From positions 1,674,001 to 1,738,000 of the forward strand of contig NZ_CP076643.1 of assembly GCF_019226825.1 (NCBI RefSeq): DNA of 64,000 bases, given 5' to 3'. Within the stretch, counting starts at the first letter, position 1; every line of letters begins with the position of its first letter. Both the position numbers and the translations under genes were made by a program. Shown piece after piece: positions 39,446-48,113 of the stretch. This DNA is from Vibrio ostreae. GTDB lineage: Bacteria; Pseudomonadota; Gammaproteobacteria; Enterobacterales; Vibrionaceae. The notes below the pieces were generated by a model. The model saw only the letters and a program-made list of their open reading frames with translations, did no database searches and was not told where the DNA came from.

Positions 39446-39461
39446 TGGCATACAAAATGCT
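39446..39461 (+). promoter_or_regulatory. Sigma54 promoter of qrr1
   Basis: TGGCATACAAAATGC holds GG at 39447-39448 and GC at 39459-39460 with exactly ten bases between, placing +1 at 39472. Confidence 0.92.
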
Positions 39462-39471
39462 TAAATCTGTA

Positions 39472-39567
39472 TGACCCGCAAGGGTCACCTAGCCAACTGA
39501 CGTTGTTAGTGAATACGATATTCACGATATAACAGCCAATAGACGATTACTATTGGCTTTTTTTTTT
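39472..39567 (+). ncRNA. qrr1: Qrr1 quorum-regulatory small RNA
   Basis: The transcript begins TGACCCGCAAGGGTCA (first hairpin), contains the invariant target-pairing region CTAGCCAACTGACGTTGTTA and ends with the terminator stem AGCCAATAG/CTATTGGCT and ten T. These are the hallmarks of Qrr RNAs, which with Hfq control luxR/hapR-type and aphA mRNAs. It is divergent from luxO and preceded by a sigma54 promoter and LuxO boxes. Its T run overlaps the uvrB stop codon by two bases. Confidence 0.97.
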
Positions 39568-41596
39568 AGCTGTTGACGATAAACTGTTGACGCAACTGCT
39601 CAATCTGATCCCGCTTCTCTGCTGCCAGCTCAAACTCAAGATCCTGAGCGTGCTTGTACATTTGCCCTTCCAGCCTGCTGATCTCTTTTTCCAACTGCTG
39701 TGGTGACATAGTATCGTAGCTGGCTGACGTTTCCGCAACCTTGCCCAAAGGCACCACTTTGCTGGTTTTCTGCTTACGCGACTTGGTGATATCACCTAAC
39801 TCCATAATGTCTTTAACATTACGCTTGAGCGCCTGAGGCTTGATGCCCATCTTCTCATTGTGCGCCTGCTGTTTCTCGCGTCGACGATTGGTTTCATCCA
39901 TCGCCAGCTTCATTGAGTTGGTAATACGGTCTGCGTACAGAATCGCCTTGCCTTTCAGGTTACGTGCGGCGCGGCCGATCGTCTGGATCAATGAACGCTC
40001 TGAGCGCAGGAAGCCTTCCTTGTCTGCGTCCAGAATCGCCACCAGCGAAACTTCCGGCATATCCAGTCCCTCGCGCAACAGGTTGATGCCGACCAGCACG
40101 TCAAACTCACCCAGGCGCAAATCACGAATAATTTCGACCCGCTCTACCGTATCAATATCTGAGTGCAGATAACGCACTTTGACCTCATGCTCATGCAGAT
40201 ATTCAGTCAAATCCTCTGCCATACGCTTGGTCAGTGTAGTGACAAGCACCCGCTCATCCTGGGCGGCACGCATACGAATTTCTGATAACAGGTCATCGAC
40301 CTGAGTTGCAACCGGACGGACTTCCAGCTGTGGATCAAGCAGTCCGGTCGGACGCACAACCTGATCGACCACTTCACCGTCTGATTTTTCCATCTCATAT
40401 TTGCCGGGCGTCGCGGACACAAAAATCGTCTGCGGCGCGATCGATTCAAACTCTTCAAACTTGAGTGGACGGTTATCCAAAGCCGAAGGCAGCCGGAAGC
40501 CGTATTCCACCAGGGTTTCCTTACGCGAACGGTCACCCTTATACATGGCGCCAATCTGCGGCACGGTGACGTGGCTTTCATCGATGACCAGCAAACCGTC
40601 ATGCGGCAGATAGTCAAACAGGGTCGGAGGCGGTTCGCCTTCCGAACGGCCGCTCAGATAGCGTGAATAGTTTTCAATACCGGAACAGAAGCCGAGTTCA
40701 TTCATCATTTCGATGTCAAACTGAGTACGCTGCGAAATACGCTGTTCTTCAAGCAACTTATTGTTATCAAGCAGATACTGGCGTCGCACCGCCAGTTCTT
40801 GCTTGATCTGCTCAATGGCTTCAAGAATGCGCTCGCGCGGCGTGACGTAGTGAGTTTTCGGGTACACAGTAAATCTTGGCAAATCCCGCTGTTTGATAAC
40901 CCCGGTCAGAGGGTCAAACAGACTGATGCATTCAACTTCGTCATCAAACATCTCGACCCGCACCGCTTCCTGCTCGGATTCCGCCGGGAAAATATCGATC
41001 ACTTCGCCTCGCACCCGAAACTGGCCGCGTTCAAATGCCACATCATTACGTGAGTATTGCAGCTCAGCCAATCGGCGCAGCATATCGCGCTGGTTAATCA
41101 CATCACCACGGCGTAAATGCAGCATCATTTTCAAATAGGAATCAGGATCGCCCAGACCATAAATCGCAGACACAGACGCAACGATAATGGCATCTTTACG
41201 CTCGAGCAGGGCTTTAGTGGCCGACAGACGCATCTGCTCAATGTGTGCGTTGACTGCCGCATCTTTTTCAATAAAAGTATCGGTCGTCGGCACATAAGCT
41301 TCTGGCTGATAGTAATCGTAGTAAGAGACGAAATACTCGACCGCATTGTTGGGAAAGAAACTCTTCATTTCGCCATACAGTTGGGCCGCCAGGGTCTTAT
41401 TGGGCGCCAACAGGATGGCCGGACGCTGAGCCTGAGCAATCACATTAGCCAAGGTAAAAGTTTTCCCCGAACCGGTGACACCAAGCAGGGTCTGGTGGGC
41501 CAGTCCGGCGTCTATCCCCTCTAATAACTGTCGAATCGCTTCTGGCTGATCACCGGAAGGTTGATATTCAGACACCAATTCAAATGCTTTGCTCAT
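39566..41596 (-). CDS. uvrB: UvrB, excinuclease ABC subunit B
   Basis: This 676-residue protein has the Walker [14 protein letters not shown], the beta-hairpin [12 protein letters not shown] and helicase motifs including QTIGRAARN. The C-terminal UVR domain ([21 protein letters not shown]) binds UvrC. It is the damage-verifying helicase of nucleotide excision repair. A LexA-like box lies just upstream. Confidence 0.98.
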   Translation of the reverse strand: MSKAFELVSEYQPSGDQPEAIRQLLEGIDAGLAHQTLLGVTGSGKTFTLANVIAQAQRPAILLAPNKTLAAQLYGEMKSFFPNNAVEYFVSYYDYYQPEAYVPTTDTFIEKDAAVNAHIEQMRLSATKALLERKDAIIVASVSAIYGLGDPDSYLKMMLHLRRGDVINQRDMLRRLAELQYSRNDVAFERGQFRVRGEVIDIFPAESEQEAVRVEMFDDEVECISLFDPLTGVIKQRDLPRFTVYPKTHYVTPRERILEAIEQIKQELAVRRQYLLDNNKLLEEQRISQRTQFDIEMMNELGFCSGIENYSRYLSGRSEGEPPPTLFDYLPHDGLLVIDESHVTVPQIGAMYKGDRSRKETLVEYGFRLPSALDNRPLKFEEFESIAPQTIFVSATPGKYEMEKSDGEVVDQVVRPTGLLDPQLEVRPVATQVDDLLSEIRMRAAQDERVLVTTLTKRMAEDLTEYLHEHEVKVRYLHSDIDTVERVEIIRDLRLGEFDVLVGINLLREGLDMPEVSLVAILDADKEGFLRSERSLIQTIGRAARNLKGKAILYADRITNSMKLAMDETNRRREKQQAHNEKMGIKPQALKRNVKDIMELGDITKSRKQKTSKVVPLGKVAETSASYDTMSPQQLEKEISRLEGQMYKHAQDLEFELAAEKRDQIEQLRQQFIVNS

Positions 41597-41612
41597 GTCG
41601 TCCTCATCAGGC

Positions 41613-41628
41613 CTGTTTTTCTGTACAG
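41613..41628. promoter_or_regulatory. LexA (SOS) box of uvrB
   Basis: CTGTTTTTCTGTACAG fits CTGT-N8-ACAG and lies 16 bases upstream of the uvrB start. E. coli uvrB is also SOS-controlled. Confidence 0.75.
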
Positions 41629-42017
41629 GTTATTGTCGCCGTTCGCGCCGGGCAATGGCAAGCGAATATTGGCAGCAATGGCCGTTAAGATTAGATACGC
41701 AATTGTTGTGCTGCCGTTCGACGAAATCACACAAATACTGTTGGCATATGCTGACGGGGTTTGTTATTATCTTCCACCCCATCAGCCGTTCGGCACATAG
41801 TTCCCTTTAAAATAATCCACTGGTTTTCCCCAGTTCACCCCATTTTGACTTTTTTCAGCCCTGACGCATCCCGCCACCTAGCAAAGATACAAACAGTGCA
41901 TAACCTATAAAAAATCAAATAAAACAACAATTTAAAACAAAAAAGCAAACGATTACATTTAGAGTATTCACTTAAGCTTTGCCGATAAATATAATTACTA
42001 AGAATCCATTAACACAC

Positions 42018-42040
42018 TTATCCACAAAATTAGTGGATAA
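42018..42040. promoter_or_regulatory. Two inverted DnaA-box-like sequences
   Basis: TTATCCACA (42018-42026) is a perfect DnaA box. GTGGATAA (42033-42040) is its inverted partner with one changed end base. They lie in the 575-base gap between uvrB and tRNA-Asn, which otherwise holds the uvrB LexA box, an imperfect inverted repeat (41751-41785) and the tRNA promoter. Confidence 0.6.
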
Positions 42041-42124
42041 CTAAATCCAGCGTAAGCCCGGTAAGGGATACAGAAAAGTAAAGCCTTTCTCGCAAAAAAA
42101 TCTTATCTTTTTCTCGGAGAAAGG

Positions 42125-42153
42125 TTGACACATTCCGGCCAGCTGGATACCAT
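42125..42153 (+). promoter_or_regulatory. Promoter of tRNA-Asn
   Basis: A consensus -35 TTGACA at 42125-42130 lies behind an A/T-rich tract. The -10 is less clear (TACCAT at 42148 with a 17-base spacer). The tRNA begins at 42173. Confidence 0.6.
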
Positions 42154-42172
42154 CCTTCCCGCTTTAAGCAAT

Positions 42173-42248
42173 TCCCCCTTAGTTCAGTCGGTAGAACGGC
42201 GGACTGTTAATCCGTATGTCGCAAGTTCAAGTCTTGCAGGGGGAGCCA
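42173..42248 (+). tRNA. tRNA-Asn (GTT)
   Basis: This 76-base tRNA has acceptor TCCCCCT/AGGGGGA, discriminator G and encoded CCA. The anticodon arm reads CGGACTGTTAATCCG with anticodon GTT, and the T-arm contains TTCAAGTC. A truncated integrase gene follows 165 bases downstream. Confidence 0.97.
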
Positions 42249-42255
42249 AATTCCA

Positions 42256-42286
42256 GAAAAAAGACGTCCTAGGACGTCTTTTTTTG
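42256..42286 (+). terminator. Terminator of tRNA-Asn
   Basis: AAAAAGACGTCC-TA-GGACGTCTTTTT is a palindromic stem followed by further T. Confidence 0.88.
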
Positions 42287-42413
42287 TATCTAAACCTAGC
42301 TATTTCAAGGGATTGCATTCTCTTAACGTCTTTTCCCGGCTCGTATTAGCTTAGAAGTTTTGGGACACAAATAGGTACATTGTCCGTATGTTCCAATTTA
42401 CGGTGTACCAATC

Positions 42414-42938
42414 ATGGCAAGAACAACTCAATCTTTAACAGATAAACAAATCTCTAACGCTAAACCACAAGATAAAAAGTACACGCTCTTTGATGGTAAC
42501 GGTCTTCGTCTACGTGTAAAACCAAACGGCACAAAGACGTGGCTATTCAACTATACACGCCCACACAACGGTAAACGCGCTAACATGACGTTTGGCAGTT
42601 ACCCTAGCCTTTCCCTAACAAACACACGAAAGAAAGTTCTAGGCGCGATAGAAACGCTGAAAAGGATCTGCCAACGTGTGAACGAAATGATGAGTTTTGC
42701 TCAGAATAAGGGACTTATTGAGTACACCCCTTTAGCCAGAATCAGTTCTGCGTTCTTGAAACCTACCGTTACCAGTATGAAATCAATCATTGCCGACGAA
42801 CTTCCTGAGCTAATGATAACCCTAGGACGGGCCAGTATCATGTATACAGAGCAGCGATATGGCCTCTTTGGCTCTCGGCATTTATGTTACCTCAGGCGCA
42901 GAGAAGTAGGTAAACGAAAGACAACGCTACAATTTTAG
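42414..42938 (+). pseudogene. Remnant of a P4-type tyrosine integrase
   Basis: The first ~85 residues (ARTTQSLTDKQISNAKP, FDGNGLRLRVKPNGTKTWLFNY, MTFGSYPSLSLTNTRK) are the N-terminal domain of P4-like integrases. The next part (ETLKRICQRVNEMMSFAQNKGLIEYTPL...ADELPELM) belongs to the core-binding domain that normally lies about 100 residues further on. After LGRASI the similarity ends, and the whole catalytic domain is missing. So it has an internal deletion and a C-terminal truncation. It lies just after tRNA-Asn, the usual target of such enzymes. Confidence 0.85.
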
Positions 42939-44672
42939 CCGCTTCAAGAGATAGTGGGTAATGTCCGTTTCCGTCACCAAGCCTTTATAGCGGTTATCGG
43001 TGACCAGTACGATGGGCAGAGAAAGAGCGCTCTCTCTTAGTAACGGGAGCACATCCGTAAGCAGCGCCTGTGCGTCCATGATGGTCAGTTGCGTATTCAT
43101 CATACTGGCGACGGGCTTATTCCAGATGCCCGCTTCTTTCATGGTTTCATGTTCCGTTCCCATGGCCGGAGTCAGATGAAGATTGAGCTGAGCTTTGTCC
43201 ACCAATCCGACACATTCCCCTTTGTTGATAACAGGGACCACATTAATGGCGTCGGGTTTTAAGTACTCGTTAGCCAGGATGAGAGGCTCACCGGGGTCTA
43301 AACGAGGCAGACTTTTGCTGGCAATATTAAGCAAGGTGATGGCTTCTTCATCCGCATCCGAGCTATCCGTCAGGCCATCGGCATGCAGTTGTCGAAGTAT
43401 CGTCTCGAGCTGTTTCTCCGCCTCCTGCAGGTCGCCATAATCAACCGGCTTAGCAAACAGGTAGCCTTGCATATAGTCCACCCCTAGGTAAGACAGCAAA
43501 CGGGCTTCGTCCGGAGTTTCGATACCTTCTGCAACCACCTCAACGTCTAAGCGGTGGCATAGTCTGACCAACAGCTTAATGACCTGATAGTATTCCCCCC
43601 GCTCATGGCTGCGTTCAATTAGCTCGCGACTGACTCTGAGGTACTGAAATTGTCCTTGGCTCAATAAGTCAGCCAGCCGGAATCCCTCAGACAAGTCGTC
43701 CAGCGCAAACTGTACGCCCCGCTGACGAAACTCCGGAAGTATCGTTGAGACATCGATCGTTGCCGCAGGGCTTTTGATTTCATTCACATCGATGACAATT
43801 TGCCGTAGCTTGACCTGTTCCTGCTTCGCAAGCAGCACCATGCATTCCAAGACTTCGGACAAACTCTGTTGGGTATTCGGCGAAAGGTTGAGGTTCAGGA
43901 AACGACCGGACTTATTCAGCCACGGCGCGCACTGGGAAAACGCATTCTGATAAGTCAGTAAGTCCAACTCTGATATGAGGTTTAAATCCTCTGCCAGCCC
44001 AATCAGTTCTGTGGTTGTAGCGTTAAGCGCTGCATCCAGGTTAAAACGGCACAGCGCCTCATAGCCTGCCACCACCCAGTCCTGACAACGTATGATGGGT
44101 TGGTACTGAACGCCTATCTCTCCTTTCTCGATGGCATCTCGTACAAGGTCTTCCAGTAGCACATAGCGCTTAATCGTGAGTTGCAAATCGGTATCGTAGA
44201 ACTGAATACGGCTTTTGTGTCCGGCTTGCTGAGCCAATGTCGCCTGAGAGGCATGCACGACTGCCGTCTTCATGGAATGGGTGTCCTTTCCCAACACCGA
44301 CAAACCGACTTTCCCGGAAATTAAAAACCGATACACACGCTCATCGGCCTGCTTCACTTCAGAAAAGAAATGGCGAATGCTGAAATGAATCGCGCGAGCC
44401 TGACTCTGGCTAATACATATCGGTTCGCACAAGTAGACCAACAGGAAACTCTGATTCAGATTCCCCACCACCTGAGCACTTTTCACTGTTTGCATGACTT
44501 TGTGGAAAACGTCAAACGCTCTAGGGTCCAGACTGGCGGGCTTAATGGCAAGCACCAGCGAGATGTTCTGATATCGTGCAGTGTGCATTTTGGACTCTGC
44601 AGCCGAGATAAACGCAGACTGGTCCATGGTACGTGACGATTCGGATTGCGTTGACGTTGATACGGGGGCCAT
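42927..44672 (-). CDS. EAL-domain protein with degenerate GGDEF and CBS pair
   Basis: This 581-residue protein has residues 1-180 that look like a GGDEF fold without the GGDEF motif. An EAL domain lies at about 185-430 (YEALCRF at 204-210, ALDD at 323-326, AEGIET, MQGYLFAKP). A CBS pair lies at about 450-580. Catalytic positions are altered: the usual K-x-D of the EAL domain reads LRVS (345-348), and the Glu-containing E-x-T-E strand reads DVNEI. It may bind c-di-GMP without cleaving it. The 12-base overlap with the integrase remnant shows it abuts an island scar. Confidence 0.88.
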   Translation of the reverse strand: MAPVSTSTQSESSRTMDQSAFISAAESKMHTARYQNISLVLAIKPASLDPRAFDVFHKVMQTVKSAQVVGNLNQSFLLVYLCEPICISQSQARAIHFSIRHFFSEVKQADERVYRFLISGKVGLSVLGKDTHSMKTAVVHASQATLAQQAGHKSRIQFYDTDLQLTIKRYVLLEDLVRDAIEKGEIGVQYQPIIRCQDWVVAGYEALCRFNLDAALNATTTELIGLAEDLNLISELDLLTYQNAFSQCAPWLNKSGRFLNLNLSPNTQQSLSEVLECMVLLAKQEQVKLRQIVIDVNEIKSPAATIDVSTILPEFRQRGVQFALDDLSEGFRLADLLSQGQFQYLRVSRELIERSHERGEYYQVIKLLVRLCHRLDVEVVAEGIETPDEARLLSYLGVDYMQGYLFAKPVDYGDLQEAEKQLETILRQLHADGLTDSSDADEEAITLLNIASKSLPRLDPGEPLILANEYLKPDAINVVPVINKGECVGLVDKAQLNLHLTPAMGTEHETMKEAGIWNKPVASMMNTQLTIMDAQALLTDVLPLLRESALSLPIVLVTDNRYKGLVTETDITHYLLKRLKL

Positions 44673-44724
44673 CAGTGACTCCTTCGTTCTGCTCTCAGCT
44701 GCAGAATTCCATTGCGAGCTGGTG

Positions 44725-44916
44725 ACGTAAAATTCGAACTTATCGCTCTGCCGAGAGTTTCAGACTCCACGTCAGTTCGTCCACTTCTTTGGAAACCTGA
44801 CCTTGAAGATAACGGTACTGCGTATGGTTATAGCTGGCTTAGAGCAGCGCCAGACGTTCGCAGGCAGCGTAGTATCGGTCCCAACTTTCAGCATGGCTGT
44901 GTCATGGTTCACCTCT
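44725..44916 (-). pseudogene. Decayed minus-strand coding scrap
   Basis: On the minus strand AGAGGTGAACC and ATG (44914-44912) begin a frame that breaks at once. One frame over, HAESWDRYYAACERLALL, a stop, and then YNHTQYRYLQGQVSKEVDELTW to a stop read like genuine protein. At least one frameshift and one nonsense change are needed to join them. I do not recognise the family. Confidence 0.45.
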
Positions 44917-44948
44917 TACATCCATGTCGGTCGTGAGTGGTTATGTTA

Positions 44949-45026
44949 TGACTGTAGACGAACGACGTTCTCTTCGTAAATCAATTTTGGAAGAATGGCG
45001 TGATAATTGTGCGTTTAATCATTGAA
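44949..45026 (+). other. 25-codon ORF before a terminator
   Basis: ATG to TGA encodes MTVDERRSLRKSILEEWRDN plus five residues. The composition looks protein-like (a charged amphipathic helix) and a hairpin follows directly. It may be a remnant or a short gene. Nothing is recognised. Confidence 0.3.
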
Positions 45027-45027
45027 A

Positions 45028-45054
45028 AAGAGCCGCCAAACGTCGGCGGCTTTG
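45028..45054 (+). terminator. Hairpin terminator in the island scar
   Basis: GCCGCC (45032-45037) pairs with GGCGGC (45045-45050), followed by TTTGAGGTTTT. From here to 45296 I see no gene that can be supported. Confidence 0.6.
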
Positions 45055-45296
45055 AGGTTTTATCAATCGTGATGGTGAATAGGGCGTCTATTCCTCAGTA
45101 TCGACAAGCGTACATGGGTGCCGTGCTGACAAAACGTGAGCATGTGGTCGTTAAACTATTAGTGAAAGGAAAAACGCCCCCCGATGTTCCCATGTATCGA
45201 GAGAGCGGTAGCCTTTTTTAGTATGGTTTCTCTCTTTCTAACCAACGTATCCCAAACAAAAATAGGGCATAGCTTGCGAGGTGTTCCCCTCCCAAA

Positions 45297-45414
45297 CTAT
45301 GCATTCTTGTATTGGTCAGCTTCCGCCGCTTCAACCGCCAACAGGTTAGCCCTTTCAGTCCCTTCAATACCCGAATGCGATTTGACCTTAAGACGTTGCT
45401 GCAGGGCGGACCGA
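45297..45414 (-). pseudogene. C-terminal fragment of ribonuclease HI
   Basis: The minus-strand frame ends LKVKSHSGIEGTERANLLA and EAAEADQYKNA before TAG at 45297. This is the C-terminal RNase H motif (V-K-x-H-x-G-x-x-x-N/T-E-x-A-x-x-L-A), with the conserved His. The catalytic core that should precede it is absent; the sequence upstream is the end of an unrelated membrane protein gene. It is a truncated remnant. Confidence 0.7.
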
Positions 45415-46260
45415 TTACTTAGACTTCATCCTGATTAAGCGCAGCTGTTCGACTGAGTGACTCGAATGATCGTCACAATCAATAAACTCCGCACAGATAG
45501 TGATCATCATCGGGCCATTTGCTTGCTCCGCAGACATTAAAATATTGCCGCTTTTCAGCTCGAGATTAGGTAGATTCCGCGAAGACTTCATGACCAGTTC
45601 TGGCCCATCCAGGCTTAACGCCGGATTACTATGATAATCACCACTGACGAGATCAATAATTACCGAAACATCGGCTAAAGGGGCGAGCTTGTGTTTATCG
45701 ACTTTTGCCAACTGGTTAAAACTTCGTTTCACCCACTGTTCCAGTCGTCTGTCCAAATTCACATTCTGGGATTCATTGATATTTAAGCTGATTGTGTGCG
45801 CAGAATAACTGGTCATCTCAGTGCTATACAGCAGGTTACCAGACAGCAAACCCAGGGCCATCGGATTGAAACGCTGCAGATAGGCTTTACGAGCCAGAGC
45901 ATAAAGTAACCACGCAATAAAACCACCGAACAGGGCACCTAAAAATAAAGAGAACGTTAAGCCGGCCCCCTCACTCAAGGTTAAATGAGCGCGATAACCA
46001 ATTACTCCGGCCACATCTTTCGGGCTGAGAGTAAAGTAATAAATCCCGTATTCAATTAAGTAATATCCGAGCACAAAGAAAAGCGCTCTAATCATAAATT
46101 TGTAGATTTTAGCCACAAAAGAATAAGTACACTTCTCGATATGTTTCATACTCATTGGATAGCCATCACCATAAAGTACAAATCGAGTAAAAGCCCAATA
46201 AAAACCCAGAATTGAACTGGCTAATATCCCTTGGACAAACAGCACAAACCACTCTGCCAT
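45415..46260 (-). CDS. Membrane protein of unknown function
   Basis: This 281-residue protein has hydrophobic segments at about 5-25, 55-75 and 100-125. A soluble C-terminal half follows (about 135-281) with SVIIDLVSGDYHSNPALSLDG. I do not recognise a family. It is divergent from the yjf-type operon at 46858 across 580 bases and ends right at the RNase HI scrap. It may belong to the same membrane function as the operon, but that is only position-based. Confidence 0.75.
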   Translation of the reverse strand: MAEWFVLFVQGILASSILGFYWAFTRFVLYGDGYPMSMKHIEKCTYSFVAKIYKFMIRALFFVLGYYLIEYGIYYFTLSPKDVAGVIGYRAHLTLSEGAGLTFSLFLGALFGGFIAWLLYALARKAYLQRFNPMALGLLSGNLLYSTEMTSYSAHTISLNINESQNVNLDRRLEQWVKRSFNQLAKVDKHKLAPLADVSVIIDLVSGDYHSNPALSLDGPELVMKSSRNLPNLELKSGNILMSAEQANGPMMITICAEFIDCDDHSSHSVEQLRLIRMKSK

Positions 46261-46857
46261 AATGTTTCCTTATACGTAGTAAAATCAAATAAAATAACGA
46301 CGCTGGATCGCATGACTTTTTGTTTATCCATTGATAAAAACGACCAAAGATAAAACCGTCCCATAGCCATTCTTTCGTCAATGTCTGTCTCAGTCACCGC
46401 CGTTCGTATTCAAGAATCAGACCGCTTCATATGTAAAATAGAATGAGTGATTAATCAGAGTCGTCATTTCGGTAAATAGCCTTAAAACTCGCCTTAGTGA
46501 TGTTTTATTCCGCTCTGCAGCCGATTGTTGTGTAAATCCCATTCAAAACAGGAAATACCATTGCTTGCTGTAGCTTCACCCATCGAGAGAAAACTTGCCC
46601 GCCAACACAAAAAATTGCCCACTCCAGGCAACTTCTTACCTCACCAGAATAAAAAATCGCCAAATTCATGCAAATAAATCGCTTTGATTATGGCATAACA
46701 TTTGAATAGTTAAGCGCATAATTTACAAGGTAAGTTATTGGCAAATCTCATGTTTAATTTGGTCGCCACTGAGCAGTTATTCATATTAGCCTGGCCGTTA
46801 ATAACTTTATTGAGTTCATTCGGTTAAATTTCACTCAACTCTATGGAAATCACTTCA
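46261..46857. other. Intergenic region, divergent promoters
   Basis: This is an AT-rich stretch of about 600 bases between divergent genes. It must hold both promoters; none is clear enough to place. A 25-codon frame (46750-46827, a hydrophobic peptide starting MFNLVATEQL) has no ribosome site. I see no RNA gene or repeat here. Confidence 0.5.
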
Positions 46858-47268
46858 ATGCAATACATCGATCTCGCGGCACTTGGGAACTTCAGTGCTT
46901 ACATCGGTACCTCTATCGTCGCGTTACTTATCTTCAAATATCTGGTCGTGTTAATTACCCCATACAATGAATGGAAGTTGATCAAAGAACAGAAAAATAC
47001 AGCTGCAGCAATTGCACTAGGTGGTTCCGTTATTGGTTACGCGATTGCAATTAATGGTGTACTTAGAAATGCGGTTAACTTCTATGACTTTATTACCTGG
47101 GCTGTAGTGGCACTTATTACGCAGATCATCATGATCACCATTGTACGCTTTGTATTTATGCCTAAGTTTGTTGCACGCATTGAAAATGATGAAACCGGCG
47201 CAGCGGTCATTGCGGCAGCAATGTATATCGCGGTGGGCTTACTGAATGCTGGTTGTATGACTTACTAA
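46858..47268 (+). CDS. yjfL: DUF350 (YjfL-like) inner membrane protein
   Basis: This 136-residue protein has four hydrophobic segments with EQKNTAAAIALGGSVIGYAIAI and IENDETGAAVIAAAMYIAVGLLNAGCM, the duplicated DUF350 pattern. An upstream ATG (46843) lacks a ribosome site; the ATG at 46858 has a weak GGAA. It begins a six- or seven-gene operon resembling E. coli yjfIJKLMC in content but in another order. Confidence 0.88.
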   Translation: MQYIDLAALGNFSAYIGTSIVALLIFKYLVVLITPYNEWKLIKEQKNTAAAIALGGSVIGYAIAINGVLRNAVNFYDFITWAVVALITQIIMITIVRFVFMPKFVARIENDETGAAVIAAAMYIAVGLLNAGCMTY

Positions 47269-47278
47269 GGATAACATC

Positions 47279-48104
47279 ATGAAAACCAAAGGTAACGTCA
47301 ATATACCCCGCCATTTAATAGGTAAAAGAAAACCGATTGTGATGTTCCTGGGAGTGGGTACGGCATTGACTCTAAGTGGCTGTGACACGACTGACTACCC
47401 ATACTATGCATTTACTTCGACAGAGAGCTGCAATACCGTCCTGCCCGGCCAGTGCGAAGCGGCCTATCGAAGAGCAGAACAAGAAGCCCGACGCACAGCG
47501 TTAAAATATATGCTGGAAAGTGAGTGTCGTCGTGACTTCGGCGACAACGTCTGTTTTCACGCAACGGGGGCATGGCAGCCACATATCGCAGGCTTCATCA
47601 CCAACAAAAGTCCTACAAACGATTTCACGCAACCGTTTTTCACATCTCGCAATCCGGATTCTCCATTTTTTGGCAAGGCATTTACCGCCGATGGTCTGGT
47701 ATTTGATGATTTGAAAAACGTAGACGGGAAAAATCTCTATTTAGAGGGGGCCTTAAAGCAAAGTCTGCCCAACTCTCATGTCGATCGCTCCTCCGCTGGT
47801 AACCAGGCCGCGACTGCTCTGGCCGCAGCAGCCGGGGGGCTATATGGCGTCCCAGGCACTCAATAAGAACGGCACTCAGGCCAACTACCGCCAATGCGCC
47901 GATTCAGGACGTGATGACTGCTATACCACGACATCAGGTACTGCGTATGTAGCAACAACTCCCGGCAACAAAACGTACCGCTCCCCGAGCCAACTGGAAA
48001 AAACGTCAAAGAAGACGACTTATAAACATATGCAGACGGTCAGGACCCGCAGCAGCGGGGGGTTCGGAAGCTCTGGTCGCTCATTTGGCGGATTCGGAGG
48101 TTAA
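47279..48104 (+). pseudogene. yjfM: DUF1190 (YgiB/YjfM-like) lipoprotein, frameshifted
   Basis: The first frame gives a lipoprotein-type start (TALTLSGCDTTD), then ESCNTVLPGQCEAAYRRAEQEA and FFTSRNPDSPFFGKAF as in YgiB. It stops at 47866. The other frame carries the expected end (GYMASQALN, YRSPSQLE, then the Gly/Ser tail RSSGGFGSSGRSFGGFGG) to 48104. The switch falls on a run of six G (47834-47839); five G would restore one 274-residue protein. It may be a true frameshift or a sequencing error. The Ser/Gly tail is typical of YgiB. Confidence 0.85.
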
Positions 48105-48113
48105 TCTTTCATT

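Noticed and set aside
44712..44936. 74-residue plus-strand frame
   Set aside because: The opposite strand shows better coding character, though broken; this frame is its shadow.
45000..45221. 73-residue plus-strand frame
   Set aside because: It spans a terminator hairpin, has no ribosome site and lies among island scraps.
46750..46827. 25-codon hydrophobic ORF before the DUF350 gene
   Set aside because: No ribosome site lies at a workable distance; kept only as a note in the intergenic entry.
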